A stretch of DNA of 16,311 bases from Lachnospiraceae bacterium. GTDB lineage: Bacteria; Bacillota; Clostridia; Lachnospirales; Lachnospiraceae. Made by a program: the position numbers and the translations under genes. The notes beneath the pieces are model-generated. The model ran no database searches. It worked only from the letters and a program-made list of their open reading frames with translations, and had not been told where the DNA came from. How positions within the stretch are numbered: the first letter of the stretch is position 1; every line of letters starts with the position of its first letter. Positions 5,682 to 12,559 of the stretch are shown here, piece by piece. The stretch spans positions 1-16,311 of the forward strand of contig CAAGPW010000099.1 of the NCBI GenBank assembly GCA_900771955.1. Reading direction: 5' to 3'.

Positions 5682-7571
5682 CTATTTTCTTCTGATCGTC
5701 TTCCAGTTTAAGAGCAGCGCCGAATTGATGATCACAAATACGGAACCGGCGTTATGCACCAGTGCGCCTACAACCGGATTTAAAATTCCCGTGATCGCCA
5801 GCACGATTGCCACAAAATTCAGTGCCATGGAAAAACTCATATTACATTTGATCGTGATCATCATCCGTTTGGAAAGTGCGATCAGATGCGGCAGCTCTTT
5901 GATCTCATCATCGACCAACACGATATCCGCGGCATCCACTGCAATGTCACTTCCGCCACTGCCCATGGCAATTCCGACATCCGCTTTTTTCAGTGCCGGG
6001 GCATCATTTACCCCATCTCCGATCATGCAGACTGCCTCTCCTTTTTTCTGATAGCTGTCGATCCAGTTTAATTTATCCTCCGGCAGACAGTTTGCGTGAA
6101 CCTCGCTAATATGAAGCTGTCCCGCGATCGCCGCCGCAGCGTTTTCGTGGTCTCCGGTAAGTAACACCGGTGTTGCTGCAAGTCCGTTCAGCCGGTCTAT
6201 CATATGCGCACTCTCACTTCGGATCGTATCCGACAGCGCAAGAAATCCGGCCGCCTTTCCATCAACGGCAACATAGATCACTGTGCCGCCCTGCAAAAGA
6301 TAAGTCTGAGCCTCCCTTTTTCCGCTTTCCGGCAGCATGATCTCCTGCTCTGTAAACATTTCCATATTGCCCGCGAGAACATTTCTGTCACCCACAAGTG
6401 CCGAAACTCCGCGCCCAGGAATCATCCGAAAATCATGCGACATCGGTAATCCGCCCTTTTCACTCTTCTGATAGCATCCCGTAACTGCTTTTCCGAGTGG
6501 ATGCTCCGACAGTTGCTCCGCCGCCGCACACAGCTGATACAGATCATGTTCCCAAAACTCCGGCGAAAAGCTTTTCACCGCCAGAACTTCCGGCGTTCCG
6601 CAGGTCAGCGTCCCTGTCTTGTCAAACGTGATCTTCTTTACTGCGGCAAGACACTCGAGCGCATCTCCTTCCCGCACCAGAAAGCCATGCTTTGTCGCAT
6701 TGCCGATTGCCGCCATGATCGCAGTCGGTGTCGCAAGCACCAGCGCACATGGGCAGAATACAACAAGGATCGTCACCGCACGGATGATCTGACCACTGAA
6801 AAACCAGGTCAGTGCAGCCGCGGACAATGCGATCACCACGATCCAGGTCGCCCAGCGATCCGCAATTCCGACGATCTTTGCCTTTCCCGCATCCGCCGAC
6901 TGCACCAGCCGTATCATCCGCTGAATGGAACTGTCTTCTCCAACTTTTGCCGCCTTCATTTCAAAAGCCCCAAACTGGTTGACCGTTCCGGAAGAAACTT
7001 CATCTCCCGCCTTTTTATCCACGGGAAGCGATTCTCCGGTCATAACCGCCTGATTCACGGAGGTCTGTCCTGATGTGATCACACCATCGACCGGAATCGT
7101 TTCACCCGGAAGCACACGCAGCAGATCATTTACCTTTACCTGTTCCGCCGGAATAATTTTTTCTGTGCCGCCCGATATGAGACGCGCAGTCTGCGGTGTC
7201 AGATGAACCAGCTTTTCGATTCCGGCTCTTGCCCTTGCAACCGTAAGTTCCTCCAAAAGCCCGCCAAGCTGCATGATAAATGCGACCTCACCTGCCGCAA
7301 AGTCCTCGCCGATACAGATGGATGCGATCAGCGCGATCGATACCAGCACATCTGCCTTGATGTCAAATTCTGTGACAAGCCCGATCACGGCCTCTAAGAT
7401 GATCGGCACTCCGCACAACACGATCGCTGCCCATGCCGCATCAAACGGAAGCGGAATCACGTCAAAAATACTGAATATAAGCGCGATTCCGGAGATCACA
7501 AGCAGCGCAACATCTTTTTTCGTTCCGCCAAGCTCCAGAAAGTCCGAAAGCTTTTCCATAACCTGTTTCAC
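5682..7571 (-). CDS. Heavy-metal-translocating P1B-type ATPase
   Basis: A 629-residue metal-efflux pump of the inner membrane, using ATP to move a soft or transition metal out of the cytosol. Visible landmarks in order: four N-terminal membrane segments (about 22-36, 46-66, 73-88, 91-108), actuator motif TGES (178-181), helix 6 metal motif CPC (273-275), phosphorylation motif DKTGT (Asp317), HP at 357-358 in the nucleotide-binding domain, hinge GDGVNDAP (518-525), and two final helices. There is no N-terminal HMA domain or CxxC. The last helix reads VHNAGSVFVIINS (605-617), neither the MxxSS of Cu(I) pumps (P1B-1) nor the Asp of Zn/Cd pumps (P1B-2), so the metal is uncertain. The start is GTG at 7571, with AAAGGAGG 7 nt upstream; the nearby ATG is followed directly by a stop. 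The consensus promoter is overlapped by a CsoR-type operator, which points to induction by Cu(I) or a related metal. Confidence 0.95.
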   Translation of the reverse strand: MKQVMEKLSDFLELGGTKKDVALLVISGIALIFSIFDVIPLPFDAAWAAIVLCGVPIILEAVIGLVTEFDIKADVLVSIALIASICIGEDFAAGEVAFIMQLGGLLEELTVARARAGIEKLVHLTPQTARLISGGTEKIIPAEQVKVNDLLRVLPGETIPVDGVITSGQTSVNQAVMTGESLPVDKKAGDEVSSGTVNQFGAFEMKAAKVGEDSSIQRMIRLVQSADAGKAKIVGIADRWATWIVVIALSAAALTWFFSGQIIRAVTILVVFCPCALVLATPTAIMAAIGNATKHGFLVREGDALECLAAVKKITFDKTGTLTCGTPEVLAVKSFSPEFWEHDLYQLCAAAEQLSEHPLGKAVTGCYQKSEKGGLPMSHDFRMIPGRGVSALVGDRNVLAGNMEMFTEQEIMLPESGKREAQTYLLQGGTVIYVAVDGKAAGFLALSDTIRSESAHMIDRLNGLAATPVLLTGDHENAAAAIAGQLHISEVHANCLPEDKLNWIDSYQKKGEAVCMIGDGVNDAPALKKADVGIAMGSGGSDIAVDAADIVLVDDEIKELPHLIALSKRMMITIKCNMSFSMALNFVAIVLAITGILNPVVGALVHNAGSVFVIINSALLLNWKTIRRK

Positions 7572-7587
7572 TACATTTCCTCCTTTT

Positions 7588-7603
7588 ATACCTATATGGG
7601 TAT
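7588..7603. promoter_or_regulatory. CsoR-type operator 1 (ATPase leader)
   Basis: ATACCTATATGGGTAT, a 16-bp near-palindrome in the transcribed leader of the ATPase gene, just upstream of its AGGAGG. It matches the other two sites in the frame ATACCT-N4-GGGTAT (N4 being TATA, ATGG or CAGG). Confidence 0.7.
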
Positions 7604-7621
7604 ATGTATTTTCTGGCTTTT

Positions 7622-7650
7622 ATTATACCTATGGGGGTATGGGTTGTCAA
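7622..7650 (-). promoter_or_regulatory. Consensus sigma-A promoter of the metal ATPase
   Basis: On the minus strand TTGACA (7650-7645), exactly 17 nt, TATAAT (7627-7622). Both hexamers are perfect consensus. Such a promoter would be very active unless repressed, in keeping with the operator that fills most of its spacer. Confidence 0.9.
7625..7640. promoter_or_regulatory. CsoR-type operator 2 (overlaps spacer and -10 of the ATPase promoter)
   Basis: ATACCTATGGGGGTAT, 16 bp, covers most of the spacer and three bases of the -10 element. Bound CsoR would exclude RNA polymerase; release on metal binding would open the promoter. Confidence 0.8.
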
Positions 7651-7658
7651 GGAGTTGT

Positions 7659-7699
7659 TAAAAAAAGACCGGAAAGTGATTTCTCAAGCTTTCCGATCT
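7659..7699 (-). terminator. Rho-independent terminator of csoR
   Basis: An 11-bp inverted repeat (7666-7676 with 7689-7699, one mismatch) is followed on the minus strand by TCTTTTTTT. It lies between the csoR stop and the -35 of the ATPase promoter, so the ATPase is transcribed from its own promoter. Confidence 0.85.
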
Positions 7700-7725
7700 T
7701 TTTCTGTTTTCTGATTTTCTTCCGG

Positions 7726-8001
7726 TTATTTCATATTCGCAAAACGTTCCACTGCCTTGGTAAAGCTTTCGATCGTTTTGTCTGCATCCCCGTGTTCAAT
7801 TCCATCCCGCACGCAGTGCCTGATATGGCCTTCCAGCACGACCTGTCCGACCTTATGCAGCGCTGATTTGGCAGCATTGATCTGGGCAAGTATATCCTCA
7901 CAGGGAACATCCTCATCTACCATCCGGTCGATCGCCTGAACCTGGCCAATGATCTTTGCCAGTCTGCGGTGCAGATTGTCCGCATCCATACATTGTCTCA
8001 T
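7726..8001 (-). CDS. csoR: CsoR-family metal-sensing transcriptional repressor
   Basis: A 91-residue all-helical repressor of the CsoR/RcnR family, which binds GC-tract operators and lets go on binding metal. The Cu(I) ligand pattern Cys-His-Cys is present: Cys in EDVPCEDIL, then His and Cys in LEGHIRHCV with the four-residue His-Cys step. The helix 1 LAKIIGQVQAIDRMVDE is typical. RcnR (Ni/Co) would need extra His ligands, and FrmR (formaldehyde) lacks the second Cys, so a copper-type sensor is favoured. I set the start at 8001: GGAGGTGG lies 6 nt upstream, whereas the in-frame ATG at 8022 has no such site and overlaps an operator. It has its own perfect promoter with an operator in the leader, implying autoregulation, and it controls the downstream ATPase through two more sites. 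Confidence 0.93.
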   Translation of the reverse strand: MRQCMDADNLHRRLAKIIGQVQAIDRMVDEDVPCEDILAQINAAKSALHKVGQVVLEGHIRHCVRDGIEHGDADKTIESFTKAVERFANMK

Positions 8002-8020
8002 TTTTCCACCTCCGGTTTTC

Positions 8021-8036
8021 ATACCTCAGGGGGTAT
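8021..8036. promoter_or_regulatory. CsoR-type operator 3 (csoR leader)
   Basis: ATACCTCAGGGGGTAT, 16 bp, in the csoR leader about 15 nt after the expected transcription start. Same form as the two sites before the ATPase. Confidence 0.78.
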
Positions 8037-8057
8037 ATGTTTCTTTTGCCTGCATTT

Positions 8058-8086
8058 ATTATAGGAAGAAACATTTTTTCTGTCAA
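8058..8086 (-). promoter_or_regulatory. Consensus sigma-A promoter of csoR
   Basis: On the minus strand TTGACA (8086-8081), 17 nt, TATAAT (8063-8058), perfect in both hexamers and in spacing. Confidence 0.9.
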
Positions 8087-8097
8087 ACGTTTCTTCC
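8064..8097. repeat. 9-bp inverted repeat around the -35 of the csoR promoter
   Basis: GGAAGAAAC (8064-8072) and GTTTCTTCC (8089-8097), perfect arms 16 nt apart, 25 bp centre to centre. One arm lies in the promoter spacer next to the -10, the other upstream of the -35. No T run follows on either strand, so it is not an obvious terminator. Confidence 0.55.
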
Positions 8098-8158
8098 CTC
8101 CCTGATCAAAATTATAGAAGAAATAAGAAATATCGTCCTTTGTGACCGGAAAACATTT

Positions 8159-9268
8159 TTATAGTTCCCTTCCGATCCACTCCATCAATACGTCGACCAC
8201 ATATTTCTTTTGTTCTTCCGTAAGTGCTCTGCCCGCCGGGATTCCATGCCACTTTGCCAGACATCCGCGGCAGCAGCAGGCAGTGGCATGCTGCGCGATA
8301 AAAACCGGATGTCCGCGCATCGGTGTCTGTTTCCCGTCATTTGGGATCTCTGCCGGCGCAAGGCGCTTTTCGACAAAATCCCTCGCATGGCTCCGGATGG
8401 TATCCATCCCTTTTTCCTGCACATATGCTTTGTCTTTTTCCTTTAAATGAAACCTGCTGCGAAACTTTGAGCGCGAAAGCCGCGCAAAAAGATCCGAATA
8501 CTCCAGCGGCTCTGATTCGGCTTCTTTTCCACAGGGCAGCATATGTTTCGTCTTAAAATCCACACCGGCTTTCTGCGCCTGTTCCATCTGATCTTTGCGG
8601 TCAATGTGATAAATCTTTTCTCCCTTTTTAAAAAGACTTCCGGTCTGCTTAAAATAAAAGTTCACGTCCGCAGCTGCACACTGTTCCATCATCTTTAAAA
8701 TCCATGCAAAATCGCACACTCTGGCGGAATCTCCAGATTCTCCGCCGCAGATCACCTGCTCGATCTCCCCGGATCTTAAATATTTTTCCAGGTGGATCTC
8801 CTCCAGCATCGGCTCCAGCACGATCTGTTTATGGCAAATCTTTTGCTTTAAAAAAATCGGCAGTCGATAATCCGCGCGGCTCTGATTTTCACAGGTACAG
8901 CAGATCGTCACATTCCCATATCCATCGCCCCAGTCCGCCGGTATACACCTGGCAAAACGATGGATCCGTTTGGTAATGATCACAAAATGAAGATCCGGCC
9001 GTTCCTTTATCATCGCCCATGCCTCCTGCCGCCACGCGTCTGCCTGCTCAATGAAAAAATCGGACGTCATGCAGGTATAGACCGGCTCTTCCTCCGGCTG
9101 CAGCTTGTATTCTTTTTTGCGGTTTCTTTTTAACGGCAGATCAAAAGCCGCCGTTTTTTTCACAATACTGCTGTCCTTGCCAAACTCCGCATCTCTGCGG
9201 TAAACATAGCAGTTATAACAGCCGGGACTGATCTTTTTACAGCCGTGCCACGGATTCCAGATTGCCAT
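8159..9268 (-). CDS. DUF5131 (phage Gp37/Gp68-like) and DUF4186 fusion protein
   Basis: A 369-residue protein in which I recognise two uncharacterised families. Residues 1 to about 245 match DUF5131: WNPWHGC at 4-10, then the three-Cys motif C-x6-C-x2-C-Y (Cys10, Cys17, Cys20, with SPGCYNCY), TSDFF (68-72), FVIITKR (95-101), a repeat of Cys around CCTCEN (123-128) and CGGESG (174-179). The three-Cys motif recalls iron-sulfur or zinc binding, and the fold is thought to be TIM-barrel-like, but no activity is established. Residues about 256-369 match DUF4186, with FRSRF, RLAPAEIPNDGKQTPMRGHP and the Cys/His cluster HATACCCRGCLAKWH (327-341), a likely metal site. The start at 9268 has AGAGGAAG upstream; a promoter lies at 9336-9363. 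It stands alone, with no TcmP partner or phage genes nearby. Confidence 0.9.
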   Translation of the reverse strand: MAIWNPWHGCKKISPGCYNCYVYRRDAEFGKDSSIVKKTAAFDLPLKRNRKKEYKLQPEEEPVYTCMTSDFFIEQADAWRQEAWAMIKERPDLHFVIITKRIHRFARCIPADWGDGYGNVTICCTCENQSRADYRLPIFLKQKICHKQIVLEPMLEEIHLEKYLRSGEIEQVICGGESGDSARVCDFAWILKMMEQCAAADVNFYFKQTGSLFKKGEKIYHIDRKDQMEQAQKAGVDFKTKHMLPCGKEAESEPLEYSDLFARLSRSKFRSRFHLKEKDKAYVQEKGMDTIRSHARDFVEKRLAPAEIPNDGKQTPMRGHPVFIAQHATACCCRGCLAKWHGIPAGRALTEEQKKYVVDVLMEWIGREL

Positions 9269-9335
9269 GATAAATCTTCCTCTCCTCTTACCGGTATTCC
9301 ATCGGAATTTCCATAAAGCTCCATCTTCTTTCCCT

Positions 9336-9363
9336 ATTATACCGCCTGCTTTTCAAAGTGCAA
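9336..9363 (-). promoter_or_regulatory. Sigma-A promoter of the DUF5131-DUF4186 gene
   Basis: On the minus strand TTGCAC (9363-9358), 16 nt, TATAAT (9341-9336). The leader is about 60 nt. The -35 directly abuts the strong hairpin at 9364-9408. Confidence 0.75.
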
Positions 9364-9408
9364 CAGGGAAAGCCCCGCCTGTCTTTCGACAGTCCGGGGC
9401 TTTCCCTG
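9364..9408 (-). terminator. Very strong hairpin after oppF, probable terminator with poor T tract
   Basis: CAGGGAAAGCCCCG (9364-9377) pairs with 9395-9408, and an inner CTGTC/GACAG stem closes a TTTC loop, giving about 19 bp with a small internal loop. It lies 47 nt after the oppF stop and is the natural end of the opp transcript. On the minus strand it is followed by TTGCACTTTG, not a proper T run. Confidence 0.65.
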
Positions 9409-9455
9409 GATTACCAGTTTCTTTATATTTACGTTTTATCTCTGCTCTTTTTTCT

Positions 9456-10394
9456 CTAGCTTTCTGTCCACTTTTTAAATTCTTCATCCGTGCATTTTAC
9501 ATAATGGCTGCCCGAAACCAGATGATCCGTACCTTTATTGTAATCAATACCGGACGTTTTATAATCATAGCTCTCTGCCACCCGGTTTTTCTCTACGATC
9601 GGATTTGGTGCCGGGATCGCTGAGAGAAGACTTCTGGTGTACGGATGGATTGGATGCTCAAAGATCTCCTCCGTTGTTCCGGTCTCCAGAAGATGTCCGA
9701 GATGAAGCACTCCAATGCGGTCTGAAATGTATTTTACCATTGACAGATCATGTGCGATAAACAGATACGCAGTTCCTGTCTCCTGCTGAATATCCTTCAT
9801 CAGATTCACAACCTGCGCCTGGATCGATACATCAAGCGCCGAAATACACTCATCTGCAATAATCAGCTTCGGATTCATGATCAGCGCACGCGCAATACCG
9901 ACACGCTGCCTCTGTCCACCGGAGAACTGGTGCGGATAACGGCTTGCATGCTCCGGTGCAAGTCCGACCTTTGCAAGAATTTCCTCCACTTTCTTTTCCC
10001 GTTCGGCACGACTTTTATACATATGATGGATATCCAGTCCCTCACCGATAATATCGCTGACTTTTTTTCTCGGATTAAGCGATGCCATCGGGTCCTGAAA
10101 GATCATCTGCATCTGCGTGCGCAGTGCACGGCTGCTTTCTTTGCTCATCTTTCCGCCAATATCCATCCCGTTAAACGTAATTTTTCCGTCCGTCGGATCA
10201 TAAAGCCGGATAATACTTCTTCCGATCGTGGATTTTCCAGATCCGGATTCCCCGACCAGTCCGTATGTTTCACCCGGATAGATCTCAAAACTCACATCTT
10301 CCACGGCATGGACAGTATAACTGCTGCTGACTTTAAAATACTGTTTTAATCCCTTCACCGAAAGAAGGGGCTCTTTGTTCTTACTTGCTGTCAT
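9456..10394 (-). CDS. oppF: Oligopeptide ABC transporter, ATP-binding protein (OppF-like)
   Basis: One of the two cytosolic ATPases powering the oligopeptide importer. The 312 residues contain Walker A GESGSGKST (48-56), Q-loop Gln100 in FQDPMASLNPR, ABC signature FSGGQRQR (157-164), Walker B LIIADE (177-182), H-loop His215, and the C-terminal HPYTRSLLSAIP of the OppD/F subfamily. After Walker B the sequence is ECISALD, with Cys in the place of the usual Pro. The start at 10394 lies 14 nt inside the end of oppD, with AGGAGG in the oppD coding region 9 nt upstream, so translation is coupled. Last gene of the operon; the hairpin at 9364-9408 follows. The symbol is given by order and similarity; specificity for dipeptides or another solute cannot be excluded. 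Confidence 0.93.
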   Translation of the reverse strand: MTASKNKEPLLSVKGLKQYFKVSSSYTVHAVEDVSFEIYPGETYGLVGESGSGKSTIGRSIIRLYDPTDGKITFNGMDIGGKMSKESSRALRTQMQMIFQDPMASLNPRKKVSDIIGEGLDIHHMYKSRAEREKKVEEILAKVGLAPEHASRYPHQFSGGQRQRVGIARALIMNPKLIIADECISALDVSIQAQVVNLMKDIQQETGTAYLFIAHDLSMVKYISDRIGVLHLGHLLETGTTEEIFEHPIHPYTRSLLSAIPAPNPIVEKNRVAESYDYKTSGIDYNKGTDHLVSGSHYVKCTDEEFKKWTES

Positions 10395-11472
10395 AAAGCT
10401 TCGCCTCCTTCTTCATGCGTTCGATGCGCTCTTTTAACTCCGGCGGCATCTCTGCCTTCGGCGCACGCGGATCCAACAGCCAGGTTGCCGCATAATGCGT
10501 CTCTGTAACCTGGAACATTGGCGGATCTGCCTTCTCATCGATCTCCAGCGCATACTTGTTACGCGGAGCGAATGCATCCCCCGGTTTTTCGTTCAACAGG
10601 TTTGGCGGCGAGCCCGGAATCGTATAAAGGCGTTCGTCGGCTGTGTCGAGATCCGGCATTGCGGACAGCAGTCCCCAGGTATACGGATGCTTTGGATCGT
10701 AGAAAATTTCATTAATTGTTCCTTTTTCCACGATTTTTCCGGCATACATGACATTCACATAATCTGCAACTTTTGCCACAACTCCAAGGTCATGTGTGAT
10801 ATAAATAACGGAAATCCCACGCTCTTTCTGAACTCTTCGGATCAGTTCGATGATCTTTGCCTGAATCGTCACATCCAGCGCAGTCGTCGGCTCATCGCAG
10901 ATCAGGAGATCCGGATTGCAGGCAAGCGCAATGGCAATGACAACACGCTGGCGCATACCTCCGGAAAGCTGATGCGGATAGTTTTTCATCCGCTTTGGCG
11001 CATCTTCGATTCCAACCTCTTCTAACAGTGCGACTGCCTTATCCCACGCTTCCTTCTTCGGCGTCTTAAAATGCCAGATCATGCCCTCCATGATCTGCTT
11101 TCCGATCGTCATCGTCGGATCAAGACTGGTCATGGGATCCTGAAAGACCATTGCGATGCGTTTTCCATTGATATGACGGCGAATCCACTTTTTATCTTTC
11201 TTTAAAATGTCCACGGTCTCCGGCGTTCCGTCTGCATGATGATAGGAAAACTCAATACTCCCGTTTGTCACGGTTGCATTGGAAGCCAGAATACCCATCG
11301 CCGCTTTCATCGTCACCGATTTACCGGAACCGGATTCTCCGACGATAGCAACTGTTTCTCCCTTCATCAGGTCAATATTCACACCTCGGATAGCATGCAC
11401 TTTCCCGGCAGTTGTCCGAAACGTAATATCCAGGTCCCGTATTTTCAAAATCTGTTCTTTTTTCTCTGACAT
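10381..11472 (-). CDS. oppD: Oligopeptide ABC transporter, ATP-binding protein (OppD-like)
   Basis: Second ATPase of the importer, 363 residues, partner of OppF in the nucleotide-binding heterodimer. Motifs: Walker A GESGSGKS (45-52), Q-loop Gln111 in FQDPMTSLDP, signature LSGGMRQR (169-176), Walker B LLICDE (189-194) followed by PTTALD, H-loop His227, and the Opp C-terminal extension beginning HPYTWGLLSAMPDLD and IPGSPPNLL. In many relatives the extension carries Cys residues for an iron-sulfur cluster; here the corresponding GDAFAPRNKYA has none. The start has AAAGGGGG about 7 nt upstream. It begins 15 nt after the oppC stop and overlaps oppF by 14 nt. Confidence 0.94.
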   Translation of the reverse strand: MSEKKEQILKIRDLDITFRTTAGKVHAIRGVNIDLMKGETVAIVGESGSGKSVTMKAAMGILASNATVTNGSIEFSYHHADGTPETVDILKKDKKWIRRHINGKRIAMVFQDPMTSLDPTMTIGKQIMEGMIWHFKTPKKEAWDKAVALLEEVGIEDAPKRMKNYPHQLSGGMRQRVVIAIALACNPDLLICDEPTTALDVTIQAKIIELIRRVQKERGISVIYITHDLGVVAKVADYVNVMYAGKIVEKGTINEIFYDPKHPYTWGLLSAMPDLDTADERLYTIPGSPPNLLNEKPGDAFAPRNKYALEIDEKADPPMFQVTETHYAATWLLDPRAPKAEMPPELKERIERMKKEAKLYDSK

Positions 11473-11487
11473 ACGAATCCCCCTTTC

Positions 11488-12555
11488 TTACATTTCCTTC
11501 AGCTTCGGATCCAGCGCTTCGCGCAGTCCGTCTGCAACCAGGTTAAAGCTTAACATCAGAAGTGCCATGACTATGATCGGCGGAATGATCTGATACGGAT
11601 GTGTGGTAAAGCTGTTAAATCCTTCTGAGATCAGGGAACCGAGCGAACACTGCGGAACCGGTATTCCAAGTCCGACAAAGCTTAAGAATGCTTCTGTGAA
11701 GATTGCGGTCGGGATTGAAAACATTACCTGTGTAATGATCGGTCCGATGATATTCGGCAGAACTTCTTTAAATATAATGAAGAAACTGCCCGCTCCGAGT
11801 GTCCGTGATGCAAGGACAAACTCCTGCTCCTTTAATTTTAACATTTCCGCACGTGCGATCCGGCTCATACCTACCCATTCCGTCAGCATCAGTGCAAAAA
11901 TGATCGTAAGCATACCCGGTTTTAACACCAAAAGCAACAGTGTCACAATAACGAGACGCGGTATACCGTTTGCGATCTCCAGAAAACGCTGCATGACCAT
12001 ATCTACTTTGCCGCCAAAATAGCCGGAGATCAGTCCGTAGCTCATACCGATGACCATATCAATCACCGCAGCCACAACTGCGATGATAAGCGATACACGG
12101 GCACCGGACCAGGTACGTGTCCAGATATCACGTCCGAAATTATCACTTCCGAACCAGTAGTACAGATCATTCAGTCCTTTTTCCTCATAGGCATTGATCT
12201 TCTTGCTGCCGGTCGTCGTCTTCATTTTTTCACTGCCGTCAAAAATCCCGTATTTTTCCAGCCCCTTTACTCTCGGCGCAAAATTCTTCTGATCCAGCGC
12301 CTGCTCAGAATAGCTGAAATCATTCATACCGGGACCTACAATCGCAAATGCTGTGATGATAATGATCAATACCAGACCGACCACCGCACTGATTTTCTTA
12401 AAATAACGGATCACAACATCTTTCCAGAAACTCTGTGCCGCAAAATTGCTATCCAGCGCAATGCCATCTTCATTATTTTTCCATTTGAAATCGGCATCGA
12501 CCGGCATATAATCAATCGTTGTTTTTCCTGTTTCCAGGGCACTTGTCCGTATCAT
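11488..12555 (-). CDS. oppC: Oligopeptide ABC transporter, permease (OppC-like)
   Basis: Integral membrane subunit of the importer, 355 residues. A polar N-terminal tail of about 50 residues is followed by a first helix (about 56-74), a long extracytoplasmic loop (about 75-133), the OppC motif FGSDNFGRDIWTR (135-147), then five more helices. The EAA coupling loop for the ATPases is visible in RIARAEMLKLKEQEF and TLGAGSFFIIFKEVLPN. The start is set at 12555, where AAAGGAG lies 9-10 nt upstream at the oppB stop, 4 nt away; the frame is open to 12606 but those 17 codons lie inside oppB. The tail and first loop make it longer than the common OppC of about 300 residues. Confidence 0.93.
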   Translation of the reverse strand: MIRTSALETGKTTIDYMPVDADFKWKNNEDGIALDSNFAAQSFWKDVVIRYFKKISAVVGLVLIIIITAFAIVGPGMNDFSYSEQALDQKNFAPRVKGLEKYGIFDGSEKMKTTTGSKKINAYEEKGLNDLYYWFGSDNFGRDIWTRTWSGARVSLIIAVVAAVIDMVIGMSYGLISGYFGGKVDMVMQRFLEIANGIPRLVIVTLLLLVLKPGMLTIIFALMLTEWVGMSRIARAEMLKLKEQEFVLASRTLGAGSFFIIFKEVLPNIIGPIITQVMFSIPTAIFTEAFLSFVGLGIPVPQCSLGSLISEGFNSFTTHPYQIIPPIIVMALLMLSFNLVADGLREALDPKLKEM

Positions 12556-12559
12556 TCGA

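Noticed and set aside
6501..7073. 190-codon plus-strand open frame
   Set aside because: Lies wholly antisense inside the P1B ATPase; no ribosome binding site, and a composition rich in Arg, His and Cys that is typical of an opposite-strand shadow.
7273..7866. 197-codon plus-strand open frame
   Set aside because: Spans the ATPase start, both operators, a terminator and the csoR end on the opposite strand; cannot be coding together with these well-supported elements.
8002..8022. Seven-codon upstream start of CsoR
   Set aside because: No ribosome binding site, and the ATG lies in a CsoR operator; GGAGGTGG is well placed for the ATG at 8001.
9750..10349. 199-codon plus-strand open frame
   Set aside because: Antisense to oppF, whose motifs are all intact; no promoter or ribosome binding site and no recognisable domain.
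10495..11025. 176-codon plus-strand open frame
   Set aside because: Antisense shadow of oppD without its own signals.
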